A DNA stretch of 5,996 bases from Ferroplasma sp037442045 (GCF_037442045.1 NZ_JBBIRC010000060.1:1-5996); one strand, 5' to 3'. Shown: positions 1 through 5,510, counted from the stretch's first letter. Program-made: numbers and translations. Notes: generated by a model not told the origin, from the sequence alone.

Positions 1-705
1 ATCAACGGGAATTTTATCACCATAAATTTTGAATCCGATGCCATAGTCCATTGACATCTGATGAATGGAAGCATAAACACCATCTGATAGGTCCATCATA
101 AACTTCGCACCAGCCTTGCTTATTTTTATTGCTTCTTCTATTCTTGGTTCTACGTCCAGCATTTTTTTAATTCCCATTTGCTTATCGATTCCGTACTTAT
201 AATAGATGTAACCTGAACCAGCACTTCCCAGTGTATTTGTAACCATTAAATATTGCCCAGGTGCGATATCGGATCTTCTTCTTATAAGATTGGATTTTTG
301 CTTCCCAATTACCGTACCTGATGCTGTAAAATCATAGCCTTCCTTTGTATCGCCACCAAGTATTGATGCGTGAAATTTTTCCAGCTCGAAATTTATGCCT
401 CTGTAAAATTCCTTTAGATATTCAATATCATATTCCGGCGATACAGATAATGAAACCAGAAGCCCTATGGGAATTCCTGCCATTGCTGCTATATCGCTCA
501 GATTAATAGCGGCAAAAAATTTTCCTGCAAGAAATGGTTTTGTTCCTTCAGGCAAATGTGTCTCCCTTGTTATAAGATCTGTTGAAAGCATAATATAAGA
601 ATTATCGATTTCAAGGAGGGCGCAATCATCCTTTTCTATATGATTAATTTGCTCTGTCTCAAGCAGATCGATAATTTTCCTTTCTCCAAGATCTTTTAAC
701 TTCAA
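1..705 (-). CDS. thiL: Thiamine-monophosphate kinase ThiL, C-terminus cut off by window edge
   Basis: ThiL phosphorylates thiamine monophosphate with ATP to give thiamine diphosphate, the last step of cofactor synthesis in the cytoplasm. The 235 visible residues carry the family's landmarks in order: N-terminal LGERKIIDLL (6-15), the acidic KDDCALL metal/ATP loop (25-31), STDLITRETH (41-50), NLSDIAAMAGIP (68-79), the GGDT motif (117-120), and MMDLSDG (204-210), which resembles the usual MIDxSDGL. About 80-100 C-terminal residues should lie beyond base 1. The only usual start codon in the open frame is TTG at 705-703, because an in-frame stop lies upstream and no ATG or GTG precedes the conserved N-terminus. 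A TATA-like box 26 bp upstream suggests a leaderless mRNA. The gene is divergent from aroQ. Family assignment is firm; the TTG start is inferred. Confidence 0.93.
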   Translation of the reverse strand, partial: MKLKDLGERKIIDLLETEQINHIEKDDCALLEIDNSYIMLSTDLITRETHLPEGTKPFLAGKFFAAINLSDIAAMAGIPIGLLVSLSVSPEYDIEYLKEFYRGINFELEKFHASILGGDTKEGYDFTASGTVIGKQKSNLIRRRSDIAPGQYLMVTNTLGSAGSGYIYYKYGIDKQMGIKKMLDVEPRIEEAIKISKAGAKFMMDLSDGVYASIHQMSMDYGIGFKIYGDKIPVD

Positions 706-726
706 TATTTTTGTTATAAATTTGTT

Positions 727-735
727 AAATTTAAA
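727..735 (-). promoter_or_regulatory. Putative TATA box of thiL
   Basis: TTTAAATTT reads on the minus strand, centred about 26 bp upstream of the TTG start of thiL. That is the usual archaeal TATA-to-start distance when the transcript is leaderless. It supports the TTG as start. It is inferred from position and composition only. Confidence 0.45.
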
Positions 736-765
736 CTTTGGTATTAAATAATTTTTACTGGAAAA

Positions 766-774
766 TTTTTATAT
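766..774 (+). promoter_or_regulatory. Putative BRE/TATA box of the aroQ-tyrA operon
   Basis: TTTTTATAT, preceded by the purine-rich GGAAAA that fits a BRE, is centred about 27 bp before the GTG start of the chorismate mutase gene. Transcription would begin at or next to the start codon, so the mRNA would have almost no leader. The promoter is divergent from that of thiL, with about 30 bp between the two TATA boxes. Confidence 0.5.
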
Positions 775-775
775 G

Positions 776-794
776 TGATAGATATAATCTATCA
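776..794. promoter_or_regulatory. Candidate operator: perfect 8-bp inverted repeat between TATA box and start of aroQ
   Basis: TGATAGAT, a 3-base centre ATA, then ATCTATCA form a perfect palindrome that begins just after the aroQ TATA box and ends three bases before the GTG start. A further TGATAG follows at 799-804. A dimeric repressor bound here would block RNA polymerase at the initiation site. Because the mRNA is probably leaderless, the repeat is more likely a DNA site than an RNA hairpin. The arms are seen directly; regulatory function is inferred. Confidence 0.5.
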
Positions 795-797
795 TAG

Positions 798-1367
798 GTG
801 ATAGAATTTATTAATGAAGTGGAAAATTTGAGGGAAGAAATATACAACAATTCAGAGGAAATTCTTAAACTCCTGGAAGAAAGAAAGCAACTTGCAATAA
901 AAATCGGGAAATGTAAGATAAAGCAAAACCTTAAAATCAGAAACAGGGCGAGGGAAATAGAGATACTTCAAAGGTTGGGAGGAGACCAGTACAAAAATTC
1001 TATATTGAATATGCTTTTTGAGTTTTCAATAAATTATGAAGAAAAAAATATAGAAATTCCACCGTCATATTCCAAAAATATAAATGGAATAAAATATGCA
1101 GAATTCACTGGAGAGAAAGGTAACTTGATTTTTATCCTTTCAAGAATATTAAATCCAGGAAGTTTGATTTACTGTGCTGATAAAAAAATATCACAGATTT
1201 TGGCAGCCAATGGCCACCATATAATAGATTCAATTGAAAATCCCGATCTTGTTATACATTTAGATGGAAGAAGCAACCAGGAAATAATATTAAGAGACAG
1301 CTCTATTCTAATCTCCGAACAATTTTTTTCAAATAAAGATAATATATACAATATAGAAATGATGTAA
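798..1367 (+). CDS. aroQ: AroQ-type chorismate mutase with an unrecognised C-terminal domain
   Basis: The N-terminal 85 or so residues are an AroQ helical chorismate mutase, which rearranges chorismate to prephenate. Active-site positions of the E. coli enzyme match with an offset of one: R12 (Arg11), R29 (Arg28), K40 (Lys39), R52 and E53 (Arg51, Glu52). N49 stands where Asp48 is expected, and an acidic residue (E81) appears where Gln88 is expected. After a PP linker (88-89), residues about 94-189 form a second domain I do not recognise; strand-like stretches such as NLIFIL and DLVIHLDG suggest an alpha/beta fold. Stand-alone AroQ proteins are usually near 90 residues, so this is about twice as long. 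GTG at 798 is chosen for its distance from the TATA box. tyrA follows after one base, so the two are surely co-transcribed and probably translationally coupled. The mutase call is strong; the role of the C-terminal half is unknown. Confidence 0.85.
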   Translation: MIEFINEVENLREEIYNNSEEILKLLEERKQLAIKIGKCKIKQNLKIRNRAREIEILQRLGGDQYKNSILNMLFEFSINYEEKNIEIPPSYSKNINGIKYAEFTGEKGNLIFILSRILNPGSLIYCADKKISQILAANGHHIIDSIENPDLVIHLDGRSNQEIILRDSSILISEQFFSNKDNIYNIEMM

Positions 1368-1368
1368 T

Positions 1369-2004
1369 ATGTATATACTGATAATTGGGTCGAATGGGCG
1401 CCTTGGGAAAATTTTGCTTAAAATATTTCCGGAATCAACAAAAATAGATATTGAGAATTCAAATTATTTAGAATCAGAATTACAAAAAGCAGATTTTGCC
1501 TTTTTAGCCACACCAATGGATGCAACAATTAATATTATACGCCGCTTTCCAGAATATGATGGCTTTATAGATTTAACTTCAGTTAAATCAAAAATGATTG
1601 AATTTGCTGGAAAAATAATAAGCCTGCATCCACTATTTGGGCCAGAAACTTATGGAACAAATAAATCTATTATTTTTATAAATGATATCTCAAGGAAGGA
1701 TTCATTGGCAGATATGGAAAAATTATTTCAGGATTACAAATTGATTATAATGGATGCCAATAGCCATGATGCTTTAATGGGAGAAATTCTTGTTAAGCCG
1801 TATGTACTTTCATATATATCAAAATCTGAAAACTCCAGCATCATAACTGGCTCTTATTCAAAATTTCTGGAAATTGAAAAAATAAAATATAATGAAAATT
1901 CCCAGGTGCTTATTGATACTATAAAATATAACGAAAATTCCAGTAAAATAATAAAGGATATTGAAAAAAGGCTTGAAGGCCTTAAAAAATTAGTAGGTAA
2001 TTGA
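1369..2004 (+). CDS. tyrA: Prephenate dehydrogenase (TyrA), compact form
   Basis: TyrA oxidatively decarboxylates prephenate to 4-hydroxyphenylpyruvate, the tyrosine precursor, using NAD(P). The N-terminal Rossmann fold shows GSNGRLG (7-13), and D26 at the end of the second strand suggests NAD preference. DLTSVKS (68-74) and the family signature HPLFGP, with catalytic H87, follow; SHD (132-134) matches the conserved HD of the helical half. The C-terminal part is short: 211 residues against roughly 260-290 in typical TyrA proteins. Where many members have a TR-x-A motif contacting prephenate, this one seems to have SYSK (162-165), so substrate binding may use a lysine. The start ATG lies one base after the aroQ stop. 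The 3' end overlaps the convergent RaSEA gene by 15 bp. Family assignment is confident; arogenate as substrate cannot be excluded. Confidence 0.87.
   Translation: MYILIIGSNGRLGKILLKIFPESTKIDIENSNYLESELQKADFAFLATPMDATINIIRRFPEYDGFIDLTSVKSKMIEFAGKIISLHPLFGPETYGTNKSIIFINDISRKDSLADMEKLFQDYKLIIMDANSHDALMGEILVKPYVLSYISKSENSSIITGSYSKFLEIEKIKYNENSQVLIDTIKYNENSSKIIKDIEKRLEGLKKLVGN
1882..1959 (+). repeat. Two tandem 39-bp units inside tyrA
   Basis: A 21-bp segment recurs with one mismatch at 1882-1902 and 1921-1941, exactly 39 bp apart, so each unit encodes 13 residues beginning IKYNENS. The second halves of the units have diverged (QVLIDT and SKIIKD). The units lie in the helical C-terminal part and may be an old in-frame duplication. 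TyrA proteins often have Asn-rich helices here, so convergence is also possible. Confidence 0.5.
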
Positions 2005-3045
2005 CGAACTGGCTAATCTATTAAAAAGGGCGTTGTAATCAGGCTGGAAAAACATCCTGTCCTCAAGTTCGAGTTCATAATTGTAATCTTCAAGGTCAAG
2101 TGAGTTATAATAGTTGGATAATTCACTAAACTCGTGGTCCAGAGAGGATTGCACAATCAGATCAAGTAATTTCGAATCAAATTTATCGTTATGCACTCCT
2201 CTTTCTTTATTGCCTCCTGTTGGATATGAAAGTACAGGATATTGAGAACCAAGATCAACAAGGATTTTAGCAAGGGAATGGAGCCTTGGTGGTCTGTAAA
2301 GCCCTTTTCTCCATAATTTTTCAACAAGGGTATTTTTCTGTATGTTCATCGGATTTATTGATATGTCAGCAGAATATGGACTGACAATAGCAACAGATTT
2401 TTCAATATCTTCTATTGCCTTTTTTTCAGATATAAACGGAGGTTTAAACAGCAAATAAGTCCTTAGCTCTATTTTTTCTTTCTGTAAAATGGTAGCTGCA
2501 TCAATGAATTTTTTTAATGTGCTTCCTTTGTTTACGGAATATTTCATTATGTAATCATCTGCACTTTCAAGGCCTATGGCAATTCGCAGGTCAATTCCTG
2601 CATTTTTGAAAGGTTGCAATGTTTCCGGCTTTATATATTCAGTTCTTGACTCAACAAGCAATTTATCTACCTTTCCTTTAATTCTATCTATGAAATAGTC
2701 TCTGACAGCAGGGTGCACCTCATTTGGATCAAGAAAACTGCCGGATGTGAATATTTTCAAAACCTTTATATCGTTTAATGAATCGTATAAAGTATCAACC
2801 TGATGCATGAGATTTTCATCGACTATTTCAGGAGAAGTATCGTTAAAGTAACCACACATTGAACATGCAGTAAATTTGTACCATGCACAGCCGGTTGTCC
2901 TGAATATGCATACCATTGTTTTTTCTGGATATCCTCGTAACCTATCAAGTTCTTTCCAGATTGATACTGGCTTATCTGCATCGTTCTTTTTAGTATTTTC
3001 ATGCATTAAGCTTTTAATATAAAGTGAATAGTCCCTTACTACCAT
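1990..3045 (-). CDS. raSEA: Radical SAM protein RaSEA, archaeosine (G+) synthesis in tRNA
   Basis: RaSEA works with ArcS: ArcS attaches lysine to the preQ0 base at tRNA position 15, and RaSEA cleaves the adduct by radical SAM chemistry to leave archaeosine. The protein has the family's cysteine cluster, C53-x7-C61-x2-C64, within CSMCGYFNDT (61-70). This differs from the classical CxxxCxxC and should bind the [4Fe-4S] cluster. Further landmarks are a conserved ESRTEYI (132-138), IGLES (157-161) in the barrel, KPPF (201-204), and NPMNIQKNTLVEKLW with RPPRLHS (231-257). At 351 residues it is full length. It starts at ATG 3045; a TATA-like element lies about 25 bp upstream. Its 3' end overlaps tyrA tail to tail. 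The tRNA-Val gene next to it has G15, the base this pathway modifies. Assignment rests on motif recognition. Confidence 0.85.
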   Translation of the reverse strand: MVVRDYSLYIKSLMHENTKKNDADKPVSIWKELDRLRGYPEKTMVCIFRTTGCAWYKFTACSMCGYFNDTSPEIVDENLMHQVDTLYDSLNDIKVLKIFTSGSFLDPNEVHPAVRDYFIDRIKGKVDKLLVESRTEYIKPETLQPFKNAGIDLRIAIGLESADDYIMKYSVNKGSTLKKFIDAATILQKEKIELRTYLLFKPPFISEKKAIEDIEKSVAIVSPYSADISINPMNIQKNTLVEKLWRKGLYRPPRLHSLAKILVDLGSQYPVLSYPTGGNKERGVHNDKFDSKLLDLIVQSSLDHEFSELSNYYNSLDLEDYNYELELEDRMFFQPDYNALFNRLASSSITY

Positions 3046-3065
3046 GTTATTTAATATCGTTTCTA

Positions 3066-3074
3066 GCTATAATA
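3066..3074 (-). promoter_or_regulatory. Putative TATA box of the RaSEA gene
   Basis: CTATTATAG reads on the minus strand about 25 bp upstream of the ATG at 3045, a spacing expected for a nearly leaderless archaeal transcript. It sits in a small 11-bp palindrome (3066-3076, arms GCTAT/ATAGC). Inferred from position only. Confidence 0.4.
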
Positions 3075-3184
3075 GCATTGTTATTTGAATGGCTTAGGTA
3101 ATTCGTCGTATTCAATAACATAATATATATATTTAATCCCTAAAGTGAATCAACTCAACGTCCAAATTGTTAATTTGTAAAAAG

Positions 3185-3193
3185 TTATATATT
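3185..3193 (+). promoter_or_regulatory. Putative TATA box of tRNA-Val
   Basis: TTATATATT is centred about 25 bp before the first base of the mature tRNA. This matches the usual archaeal tRNA promoter and implies a very short 5' leader for RNase P. Confidence 0.5.
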
Positions 3194-3213
3194 ATCTTAA
3201 AATCAACCTAGAA

Positions 3214-3285
3214 GGGCTCGTAGTCTAGTGGTATGATGTCTCCCTGACACGGAGAAGGTCACCGGTCCGAATCCGGTCGGGCCCA
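3214..3285 (+). tRNA. tRNA-Val (anticodon GAC)
   Basis: The 72-base cloverleaf folds completely. The acceptor stem has 7 pairs (GGGCTCG with CGGGCCC, one T-G wobble) and discriminator A73. The anticodon stem TCTCC/GGAGA encloses the loop CTGACAC with anticodon GAC at 3246-3248, reading GUC and GUU valine codons. The T stem ACCGG/CCGGT is perfect. The D stem is weak: G10-T25 wobble, two Watson-Crick pairs, and T13 opposite T22. G15 (3228) and C48 (3260) can form the Levitt pair, and G15 is the archaeosine site. CCA is not encoded and there is no intron. The T loop reads TCCGAAT, with C at position 55 instead of the nearly universal T (pseudouridine). Confidence 0.95.
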
Positions 3286-3321
3286 TGTCATTAATATAAA
3301 TCATTGAAATTTGCTTTAATA

Positions 3322-3328
3322 TTTTTTT
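3322..3328 (+). terminator. T-run, likely terminator of tRNA-Val
   Basis: Seven consecutive T residues lie 37 bases after the tRNA 3' end in an AT-rich stretch. Oligo-T on the non-template strand is the usual archaeal termination signal. No stable hairpin is needed or seen immediately before it. Confidence 0.4.
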
Positions 3329-3333
3329 ATAAT

Positions 3334-3378
3334 ATATATTGTTCCAAACAAAATACAATCAGAATTGGAACAATGTAT
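3334..3378. repeat. Long inverted repeat (14-base arms, one mismatch) in the tRNA-GNAT intergenic region
   Basis: The arms at 3334-3347 and 3365-3378 are complementary except for one G-T position, with a perfect 10-bp core (ATTGTTCCAA / TTGGAACAAT) and a 17-base spacer. The 236-bp region 3286-3521 holds no credible gene. The repeat could be a hairpin near the 3' ends of the tRNA and GNAT transcripts, a protein-binding site, or the remnant of a small mobile element. The sequence does not decide between these. Confidence 0.5.
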
Positions 3379-3521
3379 TTAATGCAAACTGTATTTATTG
3401 TTAAATTACTGACGTATTTTTAATATTATTATAACTTTCAGCAGGCACTTTAATGTTATTGAATTTTTTTCCATAAATCAGAAAGTGAATTCAATGAAAA
3501 CTCTGGATTCAGGATGTATTA

Positions 3522-4019
3522 TCAAATATTTCCTTTCAGGTTTTTCTCCATAATAATATCCACAGCATGGTATCCAAGCCGGTAATACATTGATATGGCA
3601 TTCTTATTGTGCCCAAAAACGTGAAGAACCAGTGATGACATACCATGATCCTTCACCATTGATTCCAGTATATTCATTGCTCTTGAGCCGTAACCCATTC
3701 TCCTGAATTTATCATATATTATTATATCCCAGAGATAGGTTGATTTATAATTCTGGTTATTCCATTCAACCCAAATTACACCGATTTTCTCCGCAGATAG
3801 TGTATCAGTGATAACCATAATAGAGTGGTCTGAAGTATTCTTTCCATCAGGCAGCAACTCCCGAAAAGATTTTTTAGATAATAGGTAAGCCTCTTCTTTA
3901 TCCCAGCTGCCTGCCTTAATTTTTTCCTCTGCATATTCAGTTATCTGTTTCTGCAGATAAACATGGAAATCTTCCTTTGATATGGGAGACAGGGATACAG
4001 ATTTTTCTTTCATTAACAT
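3522..4019 (-). CDS. GNAT-family N-acetyltransferase
   Basis: This is a 165-residue single-domain GNAT protein, which transfers acetyl from acetyl-CoA to an amine of unknown identity. The acetyl-CoA pyrophosphate loop is RRMGYG (106-111), following the beta-4 strand DIIIYDKF (98-105). LVLHVFGHNKNAISMYYRLGY (130-150) has the classic beta-5/alpha-4 pattern with N138, A141 and Y145/Y146. N-terminal RELLPDGKNTSDHSIMVI and KIGVIWVEW match a common bacterial and archaeal GNAT subgroup with an LPDG-x-T signature. The start could be ATG 4019 or ATG 4013. Tandem TGA and TAA stops end the frame. It stands alone, about 84 bp from the IS element, so genomic context gives no substrate clue. The fold is confident; the substrate is not assignable. 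Confidence 0.85.
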   Translation of the reverse strand: MLMKEKSVSLSPISKEDFHVYLQKQITEYAEEKIKAGSWDKEEAYLLSKKSFRELLPDGKNTSDHSIMVITDTLSAEKIGVIWVEWNNQNYKSTYLWDIIIYDKFRRMGYGSRAMNILESMVKDHGMSSLVLHVFGHNKNAISMYYRLGYHAVDIIMEKNLKGNI

Positions 4020-4082
4020 AGATATCTGGCAGGGAGATAAAACTTTATTGTTTTCAATTCATATTTTGTGAATAATTCCTGA

Positions 4083-4300
4083 GATTTATTATGTTTTATC
4101 TAGTGACATCCTCCCCGCCCTAACGGACGGGGTTTCCTGCTTCAAAGCCAGGATTTGCCCTTTCAGGTAGTGATCCAGTCTCCACAGGCGTAAATTCGGG
4201 AGCGCCTACCTGCTTCTTTTAATCCAGTATTTTTGATGTTTATAGCTGCATTTAGATCTCTGTCTATTTCAAGCCCACATGACTCACATTTGAATGTTCT
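4083..4300 (-). ncRNA. Candidate omega-RNA (TnpB guide RNA) from the 3' end of tnpB through the right end
   Basis: In IS200/IS605 elements the transcript of the tnpB 3' end and right end serves as omega-RNA, and the bases just past the element form the guide. Here the 3' part of tnpB, the GC-rich right-end hairpin (4113-4132) and a boundary near GTCAC (minus strand, ending about 4103) are all intact. The guide would be the flanking 16-20 bases at about 4083-4102. The 5' limit given is arbitrary. This is inference by family analogy, with no direct sign of transcription or processing. Confidence 0.35.
4113..4132 (-). repeat. Right-end hairpin of the IS element
   Basis: On the minus strand CCCCGTCC, loop GTTA, GGGCGGGG form an 8-bp stem in which one position is a T-G wobble. 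In the plus orientation that position is a C-A mismatch, so the structure suits the tnpB-sense strand or RNA. It lies 9 bases from the presumed right cleavage site and is GC-rich in an AT-rich genome. In this family the structure is recognised by TnpA and is also part of the omega-RNA. Confidence 0.7.
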
Positions 4301-5318
4301 GTCAGATAGTTTGAGATCCTGGTTTAACCATCCGCATACTGAACATTTTCTTGATGTGTTTCTTGGATCCACTAATAACACTTCCCTGCCGGCACTTTCA
4401 GCCCTGTAAGTTGTGTACTGTACAAGTGTATTCCAGGATGCATCTTCAATGCTCTTAGCCAGATGGTGGTTTTTAACCGTGTTTCTTATTTTAAGATCCT
4501 CAAAAACAATAATATCATAAGATTTCACAATATGATTTGAGATCTTATGAGCAAAGTCCTCCCCTGGTTCTTTACATTCTTATGTCGCTTTGAGAGTATG
4601 GTTTTTGCTTTATTTCTGTTATTCGATCCTTTCTTTTTACGTGATAATGCTCTCTGTGTTTTCTTAATTCTTTTTTCTGACTTTATCAGAAACTCTGGAG
4701 GTTCAACAACTGTGCCATCACTCATTGTTGCAAGATGCAATAAACCTACATCTATTCCGATACTTTTTCCTGCCTTTTCTAATTGAATGGGATGCTTTCC
4801 ATTATTTACTGTGAATTCAGCTTCCCAGATTCCTGTTTTATCTCTAGAAATTGTAAGGTTTTTTATTTCACCGTATATATCACGGTGCATGAACATCCTG
4901 ATTTCTCCGACCTTTGATAGTTTAAGATGGCCATTGTCCAGTATCTCAAAGCCTGTACCGGGGTAAGTAATGATTTATACCTTCCTTTTGATTTAAATCG
5001 TGGGAATCCTACCTTCTGGTGTTTTCCTGATTTCTTTTCTTTTACTCTCCTGAAGAAATTATCAAATGCTTTATCCACTCTTTTAACAACATTCTGAAGA
5101 CTCTGTGAATATATGTTTTTATATTCTTTAAAAGTGTCCTTGAGTTCTGGCAGTTCATTATGCTGATAATAATAATTGACATATTTTTTCTTACTCATAT
5201 GAGCATATATTCTTTGAAGCAAAAGTGAATTATAAAATACTCTGCAGAGTTCAAGCTGGTTATTAATAATGTTTTCCTGTTCAGCAGATAGATACAGCCT
5301 GAACTTATATGCTTTCAT
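4163..5318 (-). pseudogene. tnpB: tnpB, RNA-guided RuvC nuclease gene broken by two frameshifts
   Basis: Three overlapping frames (4863-5318, 4525-4896, 4163-4528) together encode one TnpB of about 385 residues. The first starts MKAYKFRLYLSAEQ, typical of the N-terminus, and runs to FPRFKSKGRYKSL. The frame then shifts near 4969, and homology resumes as TYPGTGFEIL. A second shift falls near the GGGG run at 4560-4563, between VKNQ and EDFAHKIS. Each is repaired by adding one base, and 1156 plus 2 bases is divisible by three. All catalytic RuvC residues survive: D of GIDVG (codon 4752-4750), E of VFED (4501-4499) and D of DRDLNAA (4258-4256). So do the four zinc cysteines (CSVC, CESC). Decay therefore looks recent. 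TnpB cleaves DNA beside a TAM, guided by omega-RNA, and helps retain the element. Sequencing error could explain one or both shifts. Confidence 0.88.
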
Positions 5319-5343
5319 ACTCTCTTTCTAGTGTAGTACCTGC

Positions 5344-5351
5344 ATATAATT
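5344..5351 (-). promoter_or_regulatory. Possible TATA box of tnpB
   Basis: AATTATAT on the minus strand lies about 29 bp before the tnpB ATG at 5318, inside the element's left end and just after an A-run. The position suits an archaeal promoter with a very short leader. No Shine-Dalgarno motif precedes the ATG. Confidence 0.3.
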
Positions 5352-5379
5352 TTTTTTCTTAAAGGAAGTCGCTTTCATC

Positions 5380-5396
5380 CCTTCCCTTTCGGAAGG
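5380..5396 (-). repeat. Left-end hairpin of the IS element
   Basis: On the minus strand CCTTCC, loop GAAAG, GGAAGG form a perfect 6-bp stem about 11 bases inside the presumed left boundary. It is the counterpart of the right-end hairpin and a likely TnpA recognition structure. Confidence 0.65.
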
Positions 5397-5496
5397 TGAT
5401 TTCCCGCTCAATATTGTTAAAATATATTATGAATTCAACTGTTCCATGTCCAGATAATTTCTTTAATAAATGTGAATTAAAAGTTTGTGAAAATAT

Positions 5497-5510
5497 TTGA
5501 GAACTCTCAA
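5497..5510. repeat. Short palindrome in the intergenic region
   Basis: TTGAGA and TCTCAA are perfect inverted arms separated by AC. The two-base centre is too short for a good hairpin, so a protein-binding site is possible. It lies in the gene-free 210 bp between the IS element and the membrane-protein gene, downstream of the latter. Chance occurrence is possible. Confidence 0.3.

Larger units (their letters stand above)
4103..5407 (-). mobile_element. tnpB-only IS200/IS605-type element (IS1341-like)
   Basis: A decayed tnpB with no tnpA partner is bounded by subterminal hairpins at both ends (5380-5396 and 4113-4132), the hallmark of elements moved as single strands by an HUH TnpA. On the minus strand both ends share GC(A/G)GGAAA before the hairpin and GGATG after it. 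There are no terminal inverted repeats or target duplication, as expected for this family. The limits are estimates: the left end lies near TTGAG (5411-5407), which would serve as target/TAM, and the right end after GTCAC near 4103. Without tnpA it would depend on a transposase elsewhere in the genome. It lies between the GNAT gene and a membrane-protein gene and breaks neither. Confidence 0.75.

Noticed and set aside
1169..1351. Minus-strand open frame of 60 codons inside the chorismate mutase gene
   Set aside because: It lies wholly within a well supported coding region on the other strand and shows no family motif or promoter.
3110..3200. AT-rich stretch as a possible replication origin
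   Set aside because: No repeated origin-recognition boxes and no orc1/cdc6 gene nearby; it is explained as promoter DNA for the flanking genes.
3456..3518. Short minus-strand frame of 20 codons after the GNAT stops, with a protein-like composition (NPEFSLNSLSDLWKKIQ)
   Set aside because: It has no start codon of its own and follows tandem stops. It may be a gene remnant but is too short to support.
4525..4531. Overlapping TGA and GTG between the tnpB fragments as a possible coupled-translation or programmed frameshift site
   Set aside because: The join falls inside the conserved RuvC core, not at a domain border, and no slippery sequence is present; a second unrelated frameshift upstream points to decay.
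4547..4786. Plus-strand open frame of 79 codons opposite tnpB
   Set aside because: It is antisense to conserved RuvC coding sequence; the Phe-rich content is the complement of Lys-rich TnpB codons.
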